Shown here piece by piece: positions 17,408 to 27,135 of a DNA stretch of 64,000 nucleotides; the stretch's first letter is position 1, and every line of letters starts with the position of its first letter. The stretch spans positions 2,914,001 to 2,978,000 of the forward strand of contig NZ_OY762229.1 of the NCBI RefSeq assembly GCF_963665355.1, in the 5' to 3' direction. Origin of the DNA: an uncultured Desulfobacter sp. GTDB lineage: Bacteria > Desulfobacterota > Desulfobacteria > Desulfobacterales > Desulfobacteraceae. A program made the translations under genes and the position numbers. The notes under the pieces are model-generated. The model worked only from the letters and a program-made list of their open reading frames with translations. It had not been told where the DNA came from and did not search any database.

Positions 17408-19687
17408 CTATCGAACCACCACCGTATCACCCGCCTGAATGCCTTTGACGATTTCCACCGAGTGAAGGGTGGTCATGCCGGTTTCAACCTCCACATCTTT
17501 AACCTGCCCGCTAACCCGGTCACGAATTGATATAAAACTCTTGCTGCCCGATTGCTTTACAGCGGTCAGCGGCACGAGCAGCGCCGACGGATTCTCGTAG
17601 ACATTTACCTCGAGTATGGCGGTCATCCCCAAGCGAACCTTTTGCTTTTGTTCGGGTGAAACGTTGTTGATGGCAACGGTGACATCGAAGGTCGGCACCT
17701 TGGTCCCCCGGCCCTGGGAGGCGATATCTCTGATGCTGCCTTCCAAAGATACATTGGGAAACGCGTCTCCGGTAACCACTACCTTCTGGCCGGCTCTAAT
17801 TTTTCCGATATCCACCTCATCCGCTTTGGTTCTGACGGTAAGCCCCTCTAAATTGCCTATGGCCAGAAGAATACTGTTATCGGCAACTGCTCCCCCGATT
17901 TGAAAATTTTCCGGTTGGATACTTTCCGCTCCCGTCGGCCGGATAACCACACCGGTCGCAAGGGCCCGCACATCACTTTTTTCGATCTTTGCTTCGATAT
18001 CCTGCACCAGCGAGCGGGCATTCTCCAGCTGCATGCGGGCGATGTCGACATGCTGCTTGTCACCTTGTTCCAGGACGGTTTCCAGTTCTTCTTTAATGGT
18101 TTCAAAGTCCAGCTTTTGATTGTCGAATTGGCTAGTAACGGATTCCAGTTCCAGAGCAGAAACGATTCCTCTGTCAAAAAGTTTTTTGGTATCTTGGCTC
18201 TTTCGGTTGAGAGCTTCAAGCGCGTTCCTGGCTTTAATGAAAGATCTCCTGGCACGAGATACCTCGTTGCTCGTATTCCAGGCCTTTATCTTATTATAAT
18301 TTTGCTGGGCTTTGATCAAAGCGCTTTGGGCTTCCCGGAGCCGCACCTTGAGAGCCGAGGTATCGAGTTTCAGCAGCAGATCGCCTTTTTGGACTTCTTT
18401 ACCGTAAAAAAAATGTTTACTTGTAATTCTGCCGCTGAACGGGCTGATCACGTTGATGATCTCTAAAGGTTCGATATTTCCGGTCAGGGAGATGCCCGAA
18501 GAAACAGGTTCCGGCTTAACAACCCATGTCCCCCCAGAGCCCTGTTCCGGAAACGTTGAATGAACATCTTCTTGAGGAGTGCCTTGGGGGAAAAAATTCT
18601 TTTGCCATGTCATGTATCCCGCACCCCAAAAAAGAATGAGGACAAAACATACGGTGCCGAGCCGTATCAGTCTCATTTTTTTCATCAAGCCCTTAAGATC
18701 CTCATGGCTTTTTTCAATTTCAATATAGGCGTCTTTGAGTTCCTGATGCTTGCTTTTGGTCTCGGCCACCAGTTTTGCGTTGCGAATGGCTACAGCTGCC
18801 TGTGAGGCCAGAGACATGACCAGGGGTTCCGCCGATTTACTGAAATCGGCCACCTGGCCGATTTCATCAACGGCATTTATCAACTGCAGAACACCCAGAA
18901 TTTTGTCCGACGGGTCTGCCATGGGAACCGCAAGTGTAGATCGGGTCGTGTAATTGTTTTTTAAATCAAAGTCTGGATTGAACGCGTAAGGCACCTTCTC
19001 CGGGATATTGTGAACATCTTTAATATTAAGAATTTCCCCGGTAATGGCGCAATAGCCGGCAATGCTCTGGGTGGAAAGGGGAATGGAAAACGGTTTGAAT
19101 GACACGTCATATCCTTCCCGGTTCCTTAAGGTTTCATTTTGCGCAACCTGAAAATGTAGGGTATCTCCTTCCACAATATACAGACTGCCGGCATCGGCAT
19201 GCGTAAAACGTCTTGTTTCCTCAACAATTAACTCTAAAAGGTATTGAATATCGGTTTCGTCGGATAGGGCGATGGCAATTTTATTCAAACGGTCGATTTT
19301 TTCCTGATGGTTTTTAAGATCTGTTATGTCATTGATGATCACATTAATCCCCATGGGCTTTGATCCGCCGTATCCGGCAAGTTTCAGCTCCGATGCACTC
19401 AAGGATAACAAAATCGATTTTCCCTCGGCCTGAAAATTTACAATTCGATAAATCCGGGGATCCGGTTCAGCCGGCAATTCATCAACAGCCTGAACAAAAT
19501 CTTCACTGCCTTGTCGTTTTGAAAACACATCCCCGATCTTTTTGCCGGCAGCATCCTCGGATGTAATCCTTAAAATATCTGCAGCAGAAGGGCTGATGTT
19601 CAAAATTTGCCCGTCAAAGTCAATGCTCAACAGTCCTCCATTTCTGCTTTCAAGAATCGGGGGATAAACTGCAGATTCATCTTGCAT
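17408..19687 (-). CDS. PAS-GAF sensory domains fused to a membrane fusion (adaptor) protein
   Basis: 759 residues from ATG 19687; an in-frame ATG at 19735 would add 16 residues inside the TolC gene, and the ribosome site AAGGA favours the shorter form. Order: PAS domain (about 15-130), GAF domain (about 138-305, with 'SLYIVEGDTLHFQVAQNE' and 'IAGYCAITGEILNIKDV'), a coiled coil (305-340), one membrane helix (341-360), then a HlyD/MacA-type adaptor (about 395-759) with a lipoyl half-motif 'VQKGDLLLKLDTS', an alpha-hairpin (about 430-570) and 'AGQKVVVTGDAFPN' beta-barrel part. The N-terminal sensors would lie in the cytoplasm and the adaptor in the periplasm. Adaptors normally have only a short N-terminal anchor, so this fusion suggests ligand-gated export. 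It forms an operon with TolC upstream and ATPase/permease downstream. Confidence 0.85.
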   Translation of the reverse strand: MQDESAVYPPILESRNGGLLSIDFDGQILNISPSAADILRITSEDAAGKKIGDVFSKRQGSEDFVQAVDELPAEPDPRIYRIVNFQAEGKSILLSLSASELKLAGYGGSKPMGINVIINDITDLKNHQEKIDRLNKIAIALSDETDIQYLLELIVEETRRFTHADAGSLYIVEGDTLHFQVAQNETLRNREGYDVSFKPFSIPLSTQSIAGYCAITGEILNIKDVHNIPEKVPYAFNPDFDLKNNYTTRSTLAVPMADPSDKILGVLQLINAVDEIGQVADFSKSAEPLVMSLASQAAVAIRNAKLVAETKSKHQELKDAYIEIEKSHEDLKGLMKKMRLIRLGTVCFVLILFWGAGYMTWQKNFFPQGTPQEDVHSTFPEQGSGGTWVVKPEPVSSGISLTGNIEPLEIINVISPFSGRITSKHFFYGKEVQKGDLLLKLDTSALKVRLREAQSALIKAQQNYNKIKAWNTSNEVSRARRSFIKARNALEALNRKSQDTKKLFDRGIVSALELESVTSQFDNQKLDFETIKEELETVLEQGDKQHVDIARMQLENARSLVQDIEAKIEKSDVRALATGVVIRPTGAESIQPENFQIGGAVADNSILLAIGNLEGLTVRTKADEVDIGKIRAGQKVVVTGDAFPNVSLEGSIRDIASQGRGTKVPTFDVTVAINNVSPEQKQKVRLGMTAILEVNVYENPSALLVPLTAVKQSGSKSFISIRDRVSGQVKDVEVETGMTTLHSVEIVKGIQAGDTVVVR

Positions 19688-21275
19688 TGCCTTGCAATTC
19701 CTTTTCAATATCATCTCGTTCGGTTTTAAACTCAATTTTCCATGTGTCTAACGTTGTTCCTATGATTTGATCCAACCTGGACAGAGCATTCAGATAGGCA
19801 ATTTTAGCATTGAGTTCATTATTCTGGGCGTTGACCAAATCGTTTTGAAACGTCACCAGCTGAAAATTGGTCGTCCGGCCCACATTGAGTTTTTCCTGCT
19901 CCACAGCCAGTTGTTTTTCCGTCAAAATCCTGGCTTTTGTCGCCAGATCAACCTGGATCAGGGTTGAATTGACATTCCGAATCGCATCCTTGACATCGAT
20001 CTCTATGCCAAATCTGGTCTCCTGCAGGGATATCTCCGCCTTTCTCAGATTGGTTTTTGCACTTACAACCTGTTGCTCGCGGCTGAGGTCGCCATAAAGG
20101 GGGATACTCAGAGACAGTCCCACATTCCACTGGCCGCTGTCCAAATCGGTCCTGTTAAAACCTGACAAAGAGTTCTGGTTAGTATCCTTTCCTGTTGAAT
20201 TGTAGTTGCCCTGCAACGACAGATCCCAGAGTCTGTTGTTTTGAGCCACGACCAGATTGATCTCTAAATTTTTTATGTTTAACAGAGCCTGCAAGTAGTT
20301 AGGCTGATTCTCAAAAGCCAGATCCGTACAGTTTTTGAGATTTGGCTCAACTTTAATGATTTGAATGGTTTCGGTGGGAATAATTTGGGTGTACTTGTCA
20401 ATATCCAGCTGGTTAATCAGATTGAGCCTGACGCTGTCCAGTTGATTTAAGATCTGCTGATGTGAAAACTCCTTATTTGCCACATCCGCTTCCGCCTGAA
20501 TGATATCCTTTGCCGGCATACGGCCTGTTTCCACCAACAATTTATTGATCTCCATATTGGCCTTGGATCGATCTAAAGATGCCTTGCTGATGTTCACCTG
20601 CTGATTGGCCTGGAGAAAACTTCGATAGACCAGAATGGTCTGGGTAATGGTGTTAATCAGTGTAGATTTAAGACCCAGGATGTTTTGCTGTTCTCGGTTG
20701 CGGGAGTTTCGCAAAGAGGCCATGTTGACATCAATTCCCCCGCCTTTAAGCAACGGCTGTGTTATAGAGACTGCCCAGCTTCCGGTAGCGATATCATTCT
20801 GGCTTTTCGATCCGGAACTGTCGGCATTGTTATCCAATTTGCCATGGTTCCAGATAAATTCAAACTCGGCGCCAGTGGGAATTTTCTGCGTAAGGGTCGT
20901 ATAAACATCCCGGGTGACAGTCTCCGAGGTCGACGTGGTTCGCTGGCCCTCTGAAATCGAATCTGTATCTGTGCGTGAACGTTCCAGATCAGCGTCTAAA
21001 TATATATTGGGAATAAACTCATCTTCAGCCACCTTTAGATTAAATTTCTGTACTACCCTGTCCAGATAAGCATTTTTAATGGTCCTGCTGTTTCGCAGGG
21101 CCAAAAGAACAGCCTCTGTTAATGACATTTCCACGACTTTATCATCTTCGGACCACAGAGGGCCGGTCTGTGCGAAAATCAGGCTGACATTGCCAAGGCA
21201 AAAGCAACCACACAATATCATTATGGCTAAAAGCAACACAGCTGTCGATACAGAAAGCGAGCATAAAGATTTCAA
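19677..21275 (-). CDS. TolC-family outer membrane efflux channel
   Basis: 532 residues. An N-terminal signal peptide (about 1-36) ends near 'IFAQT'. Two repeats of the outer-membrane efflux (OEP) domain follow, with long coiled-coil helices, e.g. 'NREQQNILGLKSTLINTITQ' and 'SAKTNLRKAEISLQETRFGI', and the family ending 'NAKIAYLNALSRLDQIIGTTL'. It is the trimeric outer-membrane exit duct of the exporter. First gene of the operon; its 3' end overlaps the adaptor start by 11 bp. Confidence 0.88.
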   Translation of the reverse strand: MKSLCSLSVSTAVLLLAIMILCGCFCLGNVSLIFAQTGPLWSEDDKVVEMSLTEAVLLALRNSRTIKNAYLDRVVQKFNLKVAEDEFIPNIYLDADLERSRTDTDSISEGQRTTSTSETVTRDVYTTLTQKIPTGAEFEFIWNHGKLDNNADSSGSKSQNDIATGSWAVSITQPLLKGGGIDVNMASLRNSRNREQQNILGLKSTLINTITQTILVYRSFLQANQQVNISKASLDRSKANMEINKLLVETGRMPAKDIIQAEADVANKEFSHQQILNQLDSVRLNLINQLDIDKYTQIIPTETIQIIKVEPNLKNCTDLAFENQPNYLQALLNIKNLEINLVVAQNNRLWDLSLQGNYNSTGKDTNQNSLSGFNRTDLDSGQWNVGLSLSIPLYGDLSREQQVVSAKTNLRKAEISLQETRFGIEIDVKDAIRNVNSTLIQVDLATKARILTEKQLAVEQEKLNVGRTTNFQLVTFQNDLVNAQNNELNAKIAYLNALSRLDQIIGTTLDTWKIEFKTERDDIEKELQGNAR

Positions 21276-21592
21276 TCTGTTACGTCCTTATTATTCTCCA
21301 TGCATCTACGGGTCCAACAGCATCTTGACCGGGAAGAGCTTCACATATTTTTTCCGTCATTTAAACCGGTTGATCATTCCGTTTTTGATTTTGGTGTTGT
21401 TTTCGCTTTCTTCAAAACACGTTATGGGGGGCTCAAGTGAAGTTCCATAACAGAAGTTACCCCAACAAATAACAAAACCGGATATCACACATCAATCATA
21501 TCGTGGCAGCGGATTATCTGCATTTATTAACAAATACGGAAGTTACTGTCAAAAAAAAGGGACATTAAGGCGGTGGTCATTAAAAACGGCGT
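21276..21592. other. Intergenic region upstream of the efflux operon
   Basis: 317 bases hold no gene I can support. It must contain the promoter of the minus-strand efflux operon and the 3' flank of the phosphoesterase gene. A GGCGGTGGT segment at 21568-21579 repeats the arm of the terminator at 15486, without its partner arm. Confidence 0.5.
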
Positions 21593-22474
21593 CTATTGTT
21601 CTTCGTGGTGTATAAATGTTTTTTTTGACGTCCAAATCAATTTGGGCAGAAAAGTTTCATCTGCCACATTGAGTTCTTCGCGTTCCCTGGGATTATACAA
21701 TCCATGGGATAAATAGGAGATACCGTCAATAATTTTGTAACGGAAACGGTGCTGATGGCCGGAAATATGTAGTTTTGAATTCAACTTTCTGATTATCCTC
21801 TCTATTTTTAACGACCCGGCAACACGGCTGAAATTGAATTCCGGGAAAGGATCAATAAACGTATCTAACATTGAAAGCTCAAAACCTTTGGGGAGAATTA
21901 TTTTCTGCACAGGCAGAAAATGGCTGAATGATATTACCGGAAGTCCGCTGTTAATGGCCAAGGTAATATCATTTTTTTTAAAAATAGTTTTAACAGCTTT
22001 TTCTGCCGTTTCCGGCCAGTTGATATAGCGGTTATCCGTCCACATCCAAAGAGAAGGATCATCACCTCTCTTGGCATAGTACAGACTGTCCGCGCTCTCT
22101 TCGGGTTTTTCATACCAGGAATGGATGGGCTGCACAAAAACAGAGTTTTCTTCGTTGCCCACCTTTCGTCCCGTTGTAAAAACGCCGTATTCCTTACATA
22201 TGTCTTCAATCTGGGAATATTTTTGAAGGGAATCTGATGGATTATCATTACCGACCCATAAATCGTGATTTCCCGGAACAAAGAAGAGACCGGAAAATTT
22301 TTCAGACAACAGTTCCAGGGCCAGTTTGAACCCATCTGTTTTATGGGTAATATCTCCGGGCAGAATAAGGAAATCGTTCAAAAAGTATGTGCGGGAAAGG
22401 TTTTTAACCCAGTCAAGATTTCTTTTATAATCGGTATGCAGATCGGAAATTGAAAAGATACGTACAATACTCAT
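21593..22474 (-). CDS. Calcineurin-like metallophosphoesterase
   Basis: 293 residues. All dinuclear metal-site motifs of the family are present in order: 'ISDLHTD' (D-x-H, residues 9-15), 'LPGDITH', 'VPGNHDLW', a His in 'ISFSHFLP' and 'ISGHQHRFRY'. There is no signal peptide, so it is cytoplasmic. The substrate cannot be told; related proteins act on nucleotides, phosphodiesters or phosphoproteins. It is single, with no operon partner. Confidence 0.85.
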   Translation of the reverse strand: MSIVRIFSISDLHTDYKRNLDWVKNLSRTYFLNDFLILPGDITHKTDGFKLALELLSEKFSGLFFVPGNHDLWVGNDNPSDSLQKYSQIEDICKEYGVFTTGRKVGNEENSVFVQPIHSWYEKPEESADSLYYAKRGDDPSLWMWTDNRYINWPETAEKAVKTIFKKNDITLAINSGLPVISFSHFLPVQKIILPKGFELSMLDTFIDPFPEFNFSRVAGSLKIERIIRKLNSKLHISGHQHRFRYKIIDGISYLSHGLYNPREREELNVADETFLPKLIWTSKKTFIHHEEQ

Positions 22475-22616
22475 GTTTTTTTACCCATAACATCTTTTTA
22501 ATTCAATGGGACCTGGTGTCTATTTCGGGTTGTATTTTTCTCCCGTGTTACGGGTGGTAAAAGACCGGGGCCGGCCCCTGGGTGCTATATCATGTCCGGG
22601 ACCGGCAGGGATTTGG

Positions 22617-23117
22617 CTAATTCACCAGGGTAAACATGGATTGTTTGGCCGAACAGATCGGACATTTTTCCGGCGCGGCGCCCAGTTCAATGTACCCGCA
22701 GACCGGACACAGGTAAAATTCGCTGACATCCAGGTCTATGCCCTTTTTAACAGCTTCCAGGGCTTTTGCGTAAAGGTTCGCGTGCACTTCTTCAGCACCC
22801 AGTGCAAATTTAAACATAATTTTGGCCTTGTGACCATCTGCCACCGCCTGTTCCAGCATGGGCGGATACATGTGGGTGTATTCTTCGGTTTCCCCGTCAA
22901 TGGCCGCCTGGAGGTTTTCGGCGGTGGACGCGATCATACCCAGGGCAGCCAGATGGCCCTCGGCATGAATCCGTTCTGCCTCGGCGGTAGTATTAAACAG
23001 TTTTGCAATATTTTTGAATCCTTCTTTCTCGGCTTTTTTGGCAAACGCCCTGTATTTCTGGTTGGCCTGACTTTCACCTGCAAACGACTCTTTTAGATTG
23101 TCTTTGGTTGTTGCCAT
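22617..23117 (-). CDS. rbr: Rubrerythrin
   Basis: 166 residues, the usual size. The N-terminal four-helix ferritin-like domain carries the di-iron ligands in 'AGESQANQKY', 'EAERIHAEGH', 'EYTHMYPPM' and 'EEVHANLY'. The C-terminal rubredoxin-like domain has two Cys pairs, 'CPVCGYIE' and 'CPICSA', binding one iron. It reduces hydrogen peroxide in the cytoplasm of anaerobes using rubredoxin or NADH-linked donors. AGGAG precedes ATG 23117. The upstream 160 bp is A/T rich, and no PerR box could be recognised with confidence. Confidence 0.95.
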   Translation of the reverse strand: MATTKDNLKESFAGESQANQKYRAFAKKAEKEGFKNIAKLFNTTAEAERIHAEGHLAALGMIASTAENLQAAIDGETEEYTHMYPPMLEQAVADGHKAKIMFKFALGAEEVHANLYAKALEAVKKGIDLDVSEFYLCPVCGYIELGAAPEKCPICSAKQSMFTLVN

Positions 23118-23281
23118 TATTTTCTCCTAGGTATTTAAAGAATTGATGAAAAAATCTGACTTTTTTTAATCACATCTTGATTTTTTACTATTGTTCTGAG
23201 TTTTTATCAATGACTTAAAGGAGAGGCCACTTTACCACCATGAAACCTGGACACAGTGCCCGTTGACGGAAAATAAACGCA

Positions 23282-23899
23282 TCACTTGGAAACGGCGGCA
23301 CCCCAGTAATTGAAGCTGATTAATTTGATGGGACTCATATAGCCCGTCTCAAGGTGGGTGAGCTTGAATCCATTGGATTCAATGAGGCGGTCGATCCGCC
23401 TGTTCAAATGACAGCTGCCGCTGACCGGCTTCCACAGTGGATTGAGCAAGTCCTGCATCCTTGCTGTGCCTTTGTCAGGGGAGCGGCCATGTTCCAGAAA
23501 CAGCAGTTCACCGCCCGGTTTCAGCACCCGGCGCATTTCGGCAAGGGCCTTTGATATTCCCGGGATGGAGCAGAGGGTGTAGGTTACCACCACCGTATCT
23601 GCACAGCGGCTTTCAAGGGGAATATCTTCGCTGGGATGCCCGATAAATTCAATATGGAACGGCATGCGCTCCGCCTTTTTTACGGCCATCCGGCGCAGGG
23701 CGTCCGAGGGTTCCAGGCCCCATACCAGGTCGATCCGGTTCGGATTGTAAAACGGCAGGTTCAGTCCGGATCCCATGCCGATCTCAAGAACCCGTCCCCG
23801 GGCATGGGGAACGACCTTCCTTCTCTGGCGGGAGACATCCTTCTGTGAGCATACCAGGTTTGTCAGACCCGGCAGGATATTTGTTTTATAAAATCCCAT
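23282..23899 (-). CDS. Class I SAM-dependent methyltransferase
   Basis: 205 residues with a Rossmann-type Methyltransf_11 domain. Motif I 'VLEIGMGSGLNLPFY' (about 35-49) binds SAM. Motif II is around 'ADTVVVTYTLCSI', and post-II is 'EMRRVLKPGGELLFLEHG'. The C-terminus resembles the UbiE/menaquinone-type or METTL7-like small methyltransferases. The substrate is unknown and there is no operon partner. Confidence 0.8.
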   Translation of the reverse strand: MGFYKTNILPGLTNLVCSQKDVSRQRRKVVPHARGRVLEIGMGSGLNLPFYNPNRIDLVWGLEPSDALRRMAVKKAERMPFHIEFIGHPSEDIPLESRCADTVVVTYTLCSIPGISKALAEMRRVLKPGGELLFLEHGRSPDKGTARMQDLLNPLWKPVSGSCHLNRRIDRLIESNGFKLTHLETGYMSPIKLISFNYWGAAVSK

Positions 23900-23978
23900 T
23901 CAGGACTTATATCCTTGCGCCGTGGATTTTTCAACAAATTCGGATCTCCGGGACAACAACATGGAAATCTGCTTAAGT

Positions 23979-24303
23979 TTACAATTGATCCATCGCTTCT
24001 ACCCTGTTCCTGCCCGTTTCCTTGGCCCGGTACAAGGCCTTATCCGCCAGTTTGACAATGGTTTTGCCACTTTTTTGATGCAGGTGTCTCCCATGGCATG
24101 TCCGTAGTGATCGTTGTATTTTTTGAAAAAATTGATATCCATGGGAATAAGGGACAGGCAGTTACGGTCCCGGCATGCCCTGTTCCACTCTTTTTCAATG
24201 GTCAAACCAAATTTACGCCGGTTGGAGATGCCGGTCAGGCCAAGACCTGTCCCGCCGAACTTTTTGGTGATGGAATCGTCTGCCTGGGAAAACCGGTCAA
24301 ATA
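23979..24303 (-). pseudogene. Chimeric remnant: histidine kinase ATPase end joined to a gutted GGDEF domain
   Basis: The minus strand reads, after a TGA, 'IFDRFSQADDSITKKFGG' followed by TGLGL, the G2 box of a histidine kinase ATPase domain. It continues in the same frame into 'TGISNRRKFGLTIEKEW' and 'DINFFKKYNDHYGHAMGD', the N-terminal half of a GGDEF domain. The frame then breaks and jumps to 'LADKALYRAKETGRNRV', the GGDEF C-terminal end, with a stop at 23979-23981. The stretch that should hold the GGDEF active-site motif is missing. Two unrelated signalling genes have been fused by deletion, then inactivated. Confidence 0.65.
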
Positions 24304-24338
24304 TTCATATGATTTTCCAAGATTAATCGGTAGATCCC

Positions 24339-24730
24339 ATGGATTCTTTTGCGTTAAAGGAAAAAGACAGGGTTCTTTTGAACCAGGGCGGTATTGTTGT
24401 ACAAAAAGATGGGGAGCTGTATTACAAACGTATCGGTGCAAGCCGCCAGGTGGTTACCATGGGGACGTTACCTGAACTTGATCCCCCCATGCATGTGGAA
24501 ATGGTGTTCTGGAGCATGGTGGTTGTCAATTTCGCTTTAATGACCCTGTTGTGGACCTTGCCGTTCTGGCTTAAGCTGCGGTGCATCAGTCGGCGGCTGA
24601 ACGTTTCGGCAAAGCGGACTTCACAACCCGGGTCACAATATCACAACGGTCCGCACTGCTTCCCGTGGCCAGATCTTTTAATGATATGGCCGGAAAAATT
24701 CAACAGCTGATCACATCCCATAAGGGGCTT
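24339..24730 (+). pseudogene. Sensor kinase (RstB-like) fragment with a frameshift in the HAMP linker
   Basis: The first frame encodes a periplasmic tail, 'LYYKRIGASRQVV', and a membrane helix, 'MVVVNFALMTLLWTLPFWL'. Near 24585 the reading shifts to another frame that encodes a HAMP domain, 'AAERFGKADFTTRVTISQ' and 'LPVARSFNDMAGKIQQLI', followed by 'TSHKGL'. At that point the dimerisation His should follow, but it is replaced by unrelated sequence. This matches the linker region of RstB-type histidine kinases; no kinase domain remains. From 24731 to 24897 nothing was recognised. Confidence 0.6.
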
Positions 24731-24897
24731 GGCCATTGTCAAAAGAATCATAGCCTGGCACGGCAGGGAGGTTTGTGTGTCAAGCTCTTTGCTTGGCGGT
24801 GCCCGGTTTACCATCCGATGGCCGGCAGACCATGGCACATGATCCGGGCTGCCCACGCCCCGGGTGTTAAGAAAGCCTCAATTTTGATCAAGTGGCT

Positions 24898-26253
24898 TTA
24901 GCAACTGTGCCTGTAATATCCCTGCATCACAGATTCGGGGACCATGCCGCCGCCCGTTGCCCAGACAAGGTGGGTGGCGTTTTCGCCTCTTGATGTTAGT
25001 CCGTGTCGAACCGGATCACTTGCATCTTCAGCGTTGCGCAACAGGCTGGTTGGGCCGGCCAGGCCGGCGGCTGCCGATGGTTCGAGAAATATTGATTCCC
25101 GGTCGGCCATGGCCTGTAAAAGTTGGTAAAGGGCGGCGTCTGCAACCGTGTATGATCCGCTGATCACAGGCCCCAATGTTTTTCCCACAAAACCCGAGGG
25201 GCGTCCCACGGCAAGGCCGTCTGCATCCGTACAGTTGGAAAGACCGATGTCCCGGACACTGATTTTATCGTGAAGTCCGGTCATCAGACCCAACAACATA
25301 CACGGCGATTGTGTGGGTTCTGCAAAGAAACAGTGGACACAATCGCCGAAAATCAGTTTGAGTCCCAGGGTGATACCGCCGGGGCCGCCGCCGACCCCGC
25401 AGGGCAGGTAGACAAAAAGCGGGTGGTCTTTGTCCACGCAAACACCCTGGAAGGCCAATTGTTTTTTCAGCCGTTGAGCAGCCACTGCATATCCCAACAG
25501 CAGATCCTTTGAATTTTCATCGTCAACAAAATGCATTTTAGGATCGGCTTGGGCTTGCCTTCGTCCGGCAGCCACGGCGCTGCTGTAATCGCTTTCGTAT
25601 TCAATAACCTCGACGCCACATGCCTTTAAACGTTGTTTTTTCCAAAGAGCTGCATCTGCCGACATATGTACATAAACCTTGAATCCCATTTGGGCACCCA
25701 TAATCCCGATGCTGAGCCCAAGGTTCCCGGTGGACCCCACAGCAATGGCATATTGGGAGAAAAACTGTTTGAAATCATCTGAATCCAGGCAGGTGTAGTC
25801 ATCTTCAAGCTTGAGAAGACCCTGATTCATGGCCATGGTTTCAGCCGTTTTAAGCACCTCGTAAATACCGCCCCGGGCCTTGATGGAGCCTGAAATGGCC
25901 AGAAGGTTGTCACATTTTGCCCAAAGCCCCCCCGGCAGCGGGATGCCTGCGGCTTTGGACAGGTGGCGCTGCATGTTCGGGATTTTTTGCAACGGAGATT
26001 CAATGATCCCCTGGGCGGCACGGGTTTCCGGATAGACTTGGGCAATATATGGGGCAAACCGCTTCAGTCGGGCGTCGGCGTCTGCGACATCCTCCCGGAA
26101 TATTTCATACGCCGTATCTTTGGTGCTGTCTGCTTGGTATTGCGGGTTGCACCAGAAAACCGGCTTGCCGTCCATCATGGTTTTGAGCAGGGGAAGATCT
26201 TTCTGCCACTGCTCAATTGTTTTTCCTGCAATTTTTTTCAAAATTCGACTCAT
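24898..26253 (-). CDS. dsdA: D-serine dehydratase (D-serine ammonia-lyase)
   Basis: 451 residues, the typical length. This PLP fold-type II enzyme turns D-serine (and D-threonine) into pyruvate (2-oxobutanoate) and ammonia in the cytoplasm. The PLP lysine lies in '[17 protein letters not shown]', nearly the E. coli DsdA motif; the cofactor phosphate loop is 'CGVGGGPGG' and the asparagine strand '[14 protein letters not shown]'. It is the last gene of a long minus-strand run, 33 bp after the D-aminopeptidase, with no DsdC or DsdX nearby. It probably removes D-serine released from imported peptides. Confidence 0.93.
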   Translation of the reverse strand: MSRILKKIAGKTIEQWQKDLPLLKTMMDGKPVFWCNPQYQADSTKDTAYEIFREDVADADARLKRFAPYIAQVYPETRAAQGIIESPLQKIPNMQRHLSKAAGIPLPGGLWAKCDNLLAISGSIKARGGIYEVLKTAETMAMNQGLLKLEDDYTCLDSDDFKQFFSQYAIAVGSTGNLGLSIGIMGAQMGFKVYVHMSADAALWKKQRLKACGVEVIEYESDYSSAVAAGRRQAQADPKMHFVDDENSKDLLLGYAVAAQRLKKQLAFQGVCVDKDHPLFVYLPCGVGGGPGGITLGLKLIFGDCVHCFFAEPTQSPCMLLGLMTGLHDKISVRDIGLSNCTDADGLAVGRPSGFVGKTLGPVISGSYTVADAALYQLLQAMADRESIFLEPSAAAGLAGPTSLLRNAEDASDPVRHGLTSRGENATHLVWATGGGMVPESVMQGYYRHSC

Positions 26254-26286
26254 GGGGTAACTTTTGTCAGTTTTAAGTGATGATGC

Positions 26287-27117
26287 CTAGTACAAACCCA
26301 TATACAACACACAACACGCATTGGAAATGGTTTCGATCAGTTTGTTGACCTCAATAATATCTTTGGCCGGAAACCGGATCTGCCTTTCGCCCCCCCGTTC
26401 AACCCCGGGAATGGATTCGGCCACATCTGCCTGGAGCACCTCTTTTAAGGTGATTTCGGTTTGAAGATTTCTGCCCGGATCAAATATTGCTGAAGCGTTG
26501 CCGTTTAACACCCCCGCCTTGGCCGCTGCCCTGATCCCGTCAACCGTCCTTTTGGGATTCATCAGTCCGGCGGCAAAGGCCGAAACCCTTTTTTTAACCA
26601 CGGCCGTTTTGACATGGGGCAATATCTGCATCACCTCCCGGGCCAGGATATCATCCCCTGAAACCATGACCACAGGCACCTTGTAATACCCTGCCAGTGC
26701 CGCGCTGATACCGGTCTCCCCATAGGAAATGCCGTTGATTTTTATATCGGCAAAGACCCTGCCGTTGAATGAGTGGGCCATCACTCCCCAGGAATGGGCC
26801 CGGGCATGATACCCCACAAGCAGGGCCGCATTAAAGGTGCTGTCAAGACCCGACATCATGGCATTCTGCTTGGGAAATCCTGAAATAAGATCTGCTTTTT
26901 CATGCAGCTCTTCCACAACAACATTGCGCATGCTGCCATGGGCGTCATTGACAAGGATTTCTTCTGCGCCTGCCTCAATTACCCCTTCTATGGCCGCGTT
27001 CAAATCCGCCATGAGCAATTTTCTGCCCCGGCTGTACTCGGCCTGGTCTTCCATGATGTACCGGACATGGCTGATGCCGCTTATACCTTCCATATCAACG
27101 CTGATATATACTTTCAT
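26287..27117 (-). CDS. dppA: D-aminopeptidase, M55 family (DppA)
   Basis: 276 residues, matching the DppA zinc D-aminopeptidase of Bacillus subtilis, which forms a decamer and cleaves N-terminal D-Ala and similar residues from short peptides. Metal ligands are visible: 'VDMEGISGISH' (Asp and Glu, residues 8 and 10), 'VNDAHGSMRN', 'GYHARAHSWGVMAHSF' and the catalytic 'GETGISAALAG'. It lies between the TPR gene (18-bp gap) and dsdA, in the same transcription unit. In Bacillus, dppA sits with a dipeptide ABC importer; here TonB components take that place. Confidence 0.93.
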   Translation of the reverse strand: MKVYISVDMEGISGISHVRYIMEDQAEYSRGRKLLMADLNAAIEGVIEAGAEEILVNDAHGSMRNVVVEELHEKADLISGFPKQNAMMSGLDSTFNAALLVGYHARAHSWGVMAHSFNGRVFADIKINGISYGETGISAALAGYYKVPVVMVSGDDILAREVMQILPHVKTAVVKKRVSAFAAGLMNPKRTVDGIRAAAKAGVLNGNASAIFDPGRNLQTEITLKEVLQADVAESIPGVERGGERQIRFPAKDIIEVNKLIETISNACCVLYMGLY

Positions 27118-27135
27118 GATCTGTTCGGCTCCTCT

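Noticed and set aside
23121-23280. PerR box upstream of rubrerythrin
   Set aside because: Only A/T-rich sequence; no palindrome close enough to the consensus.
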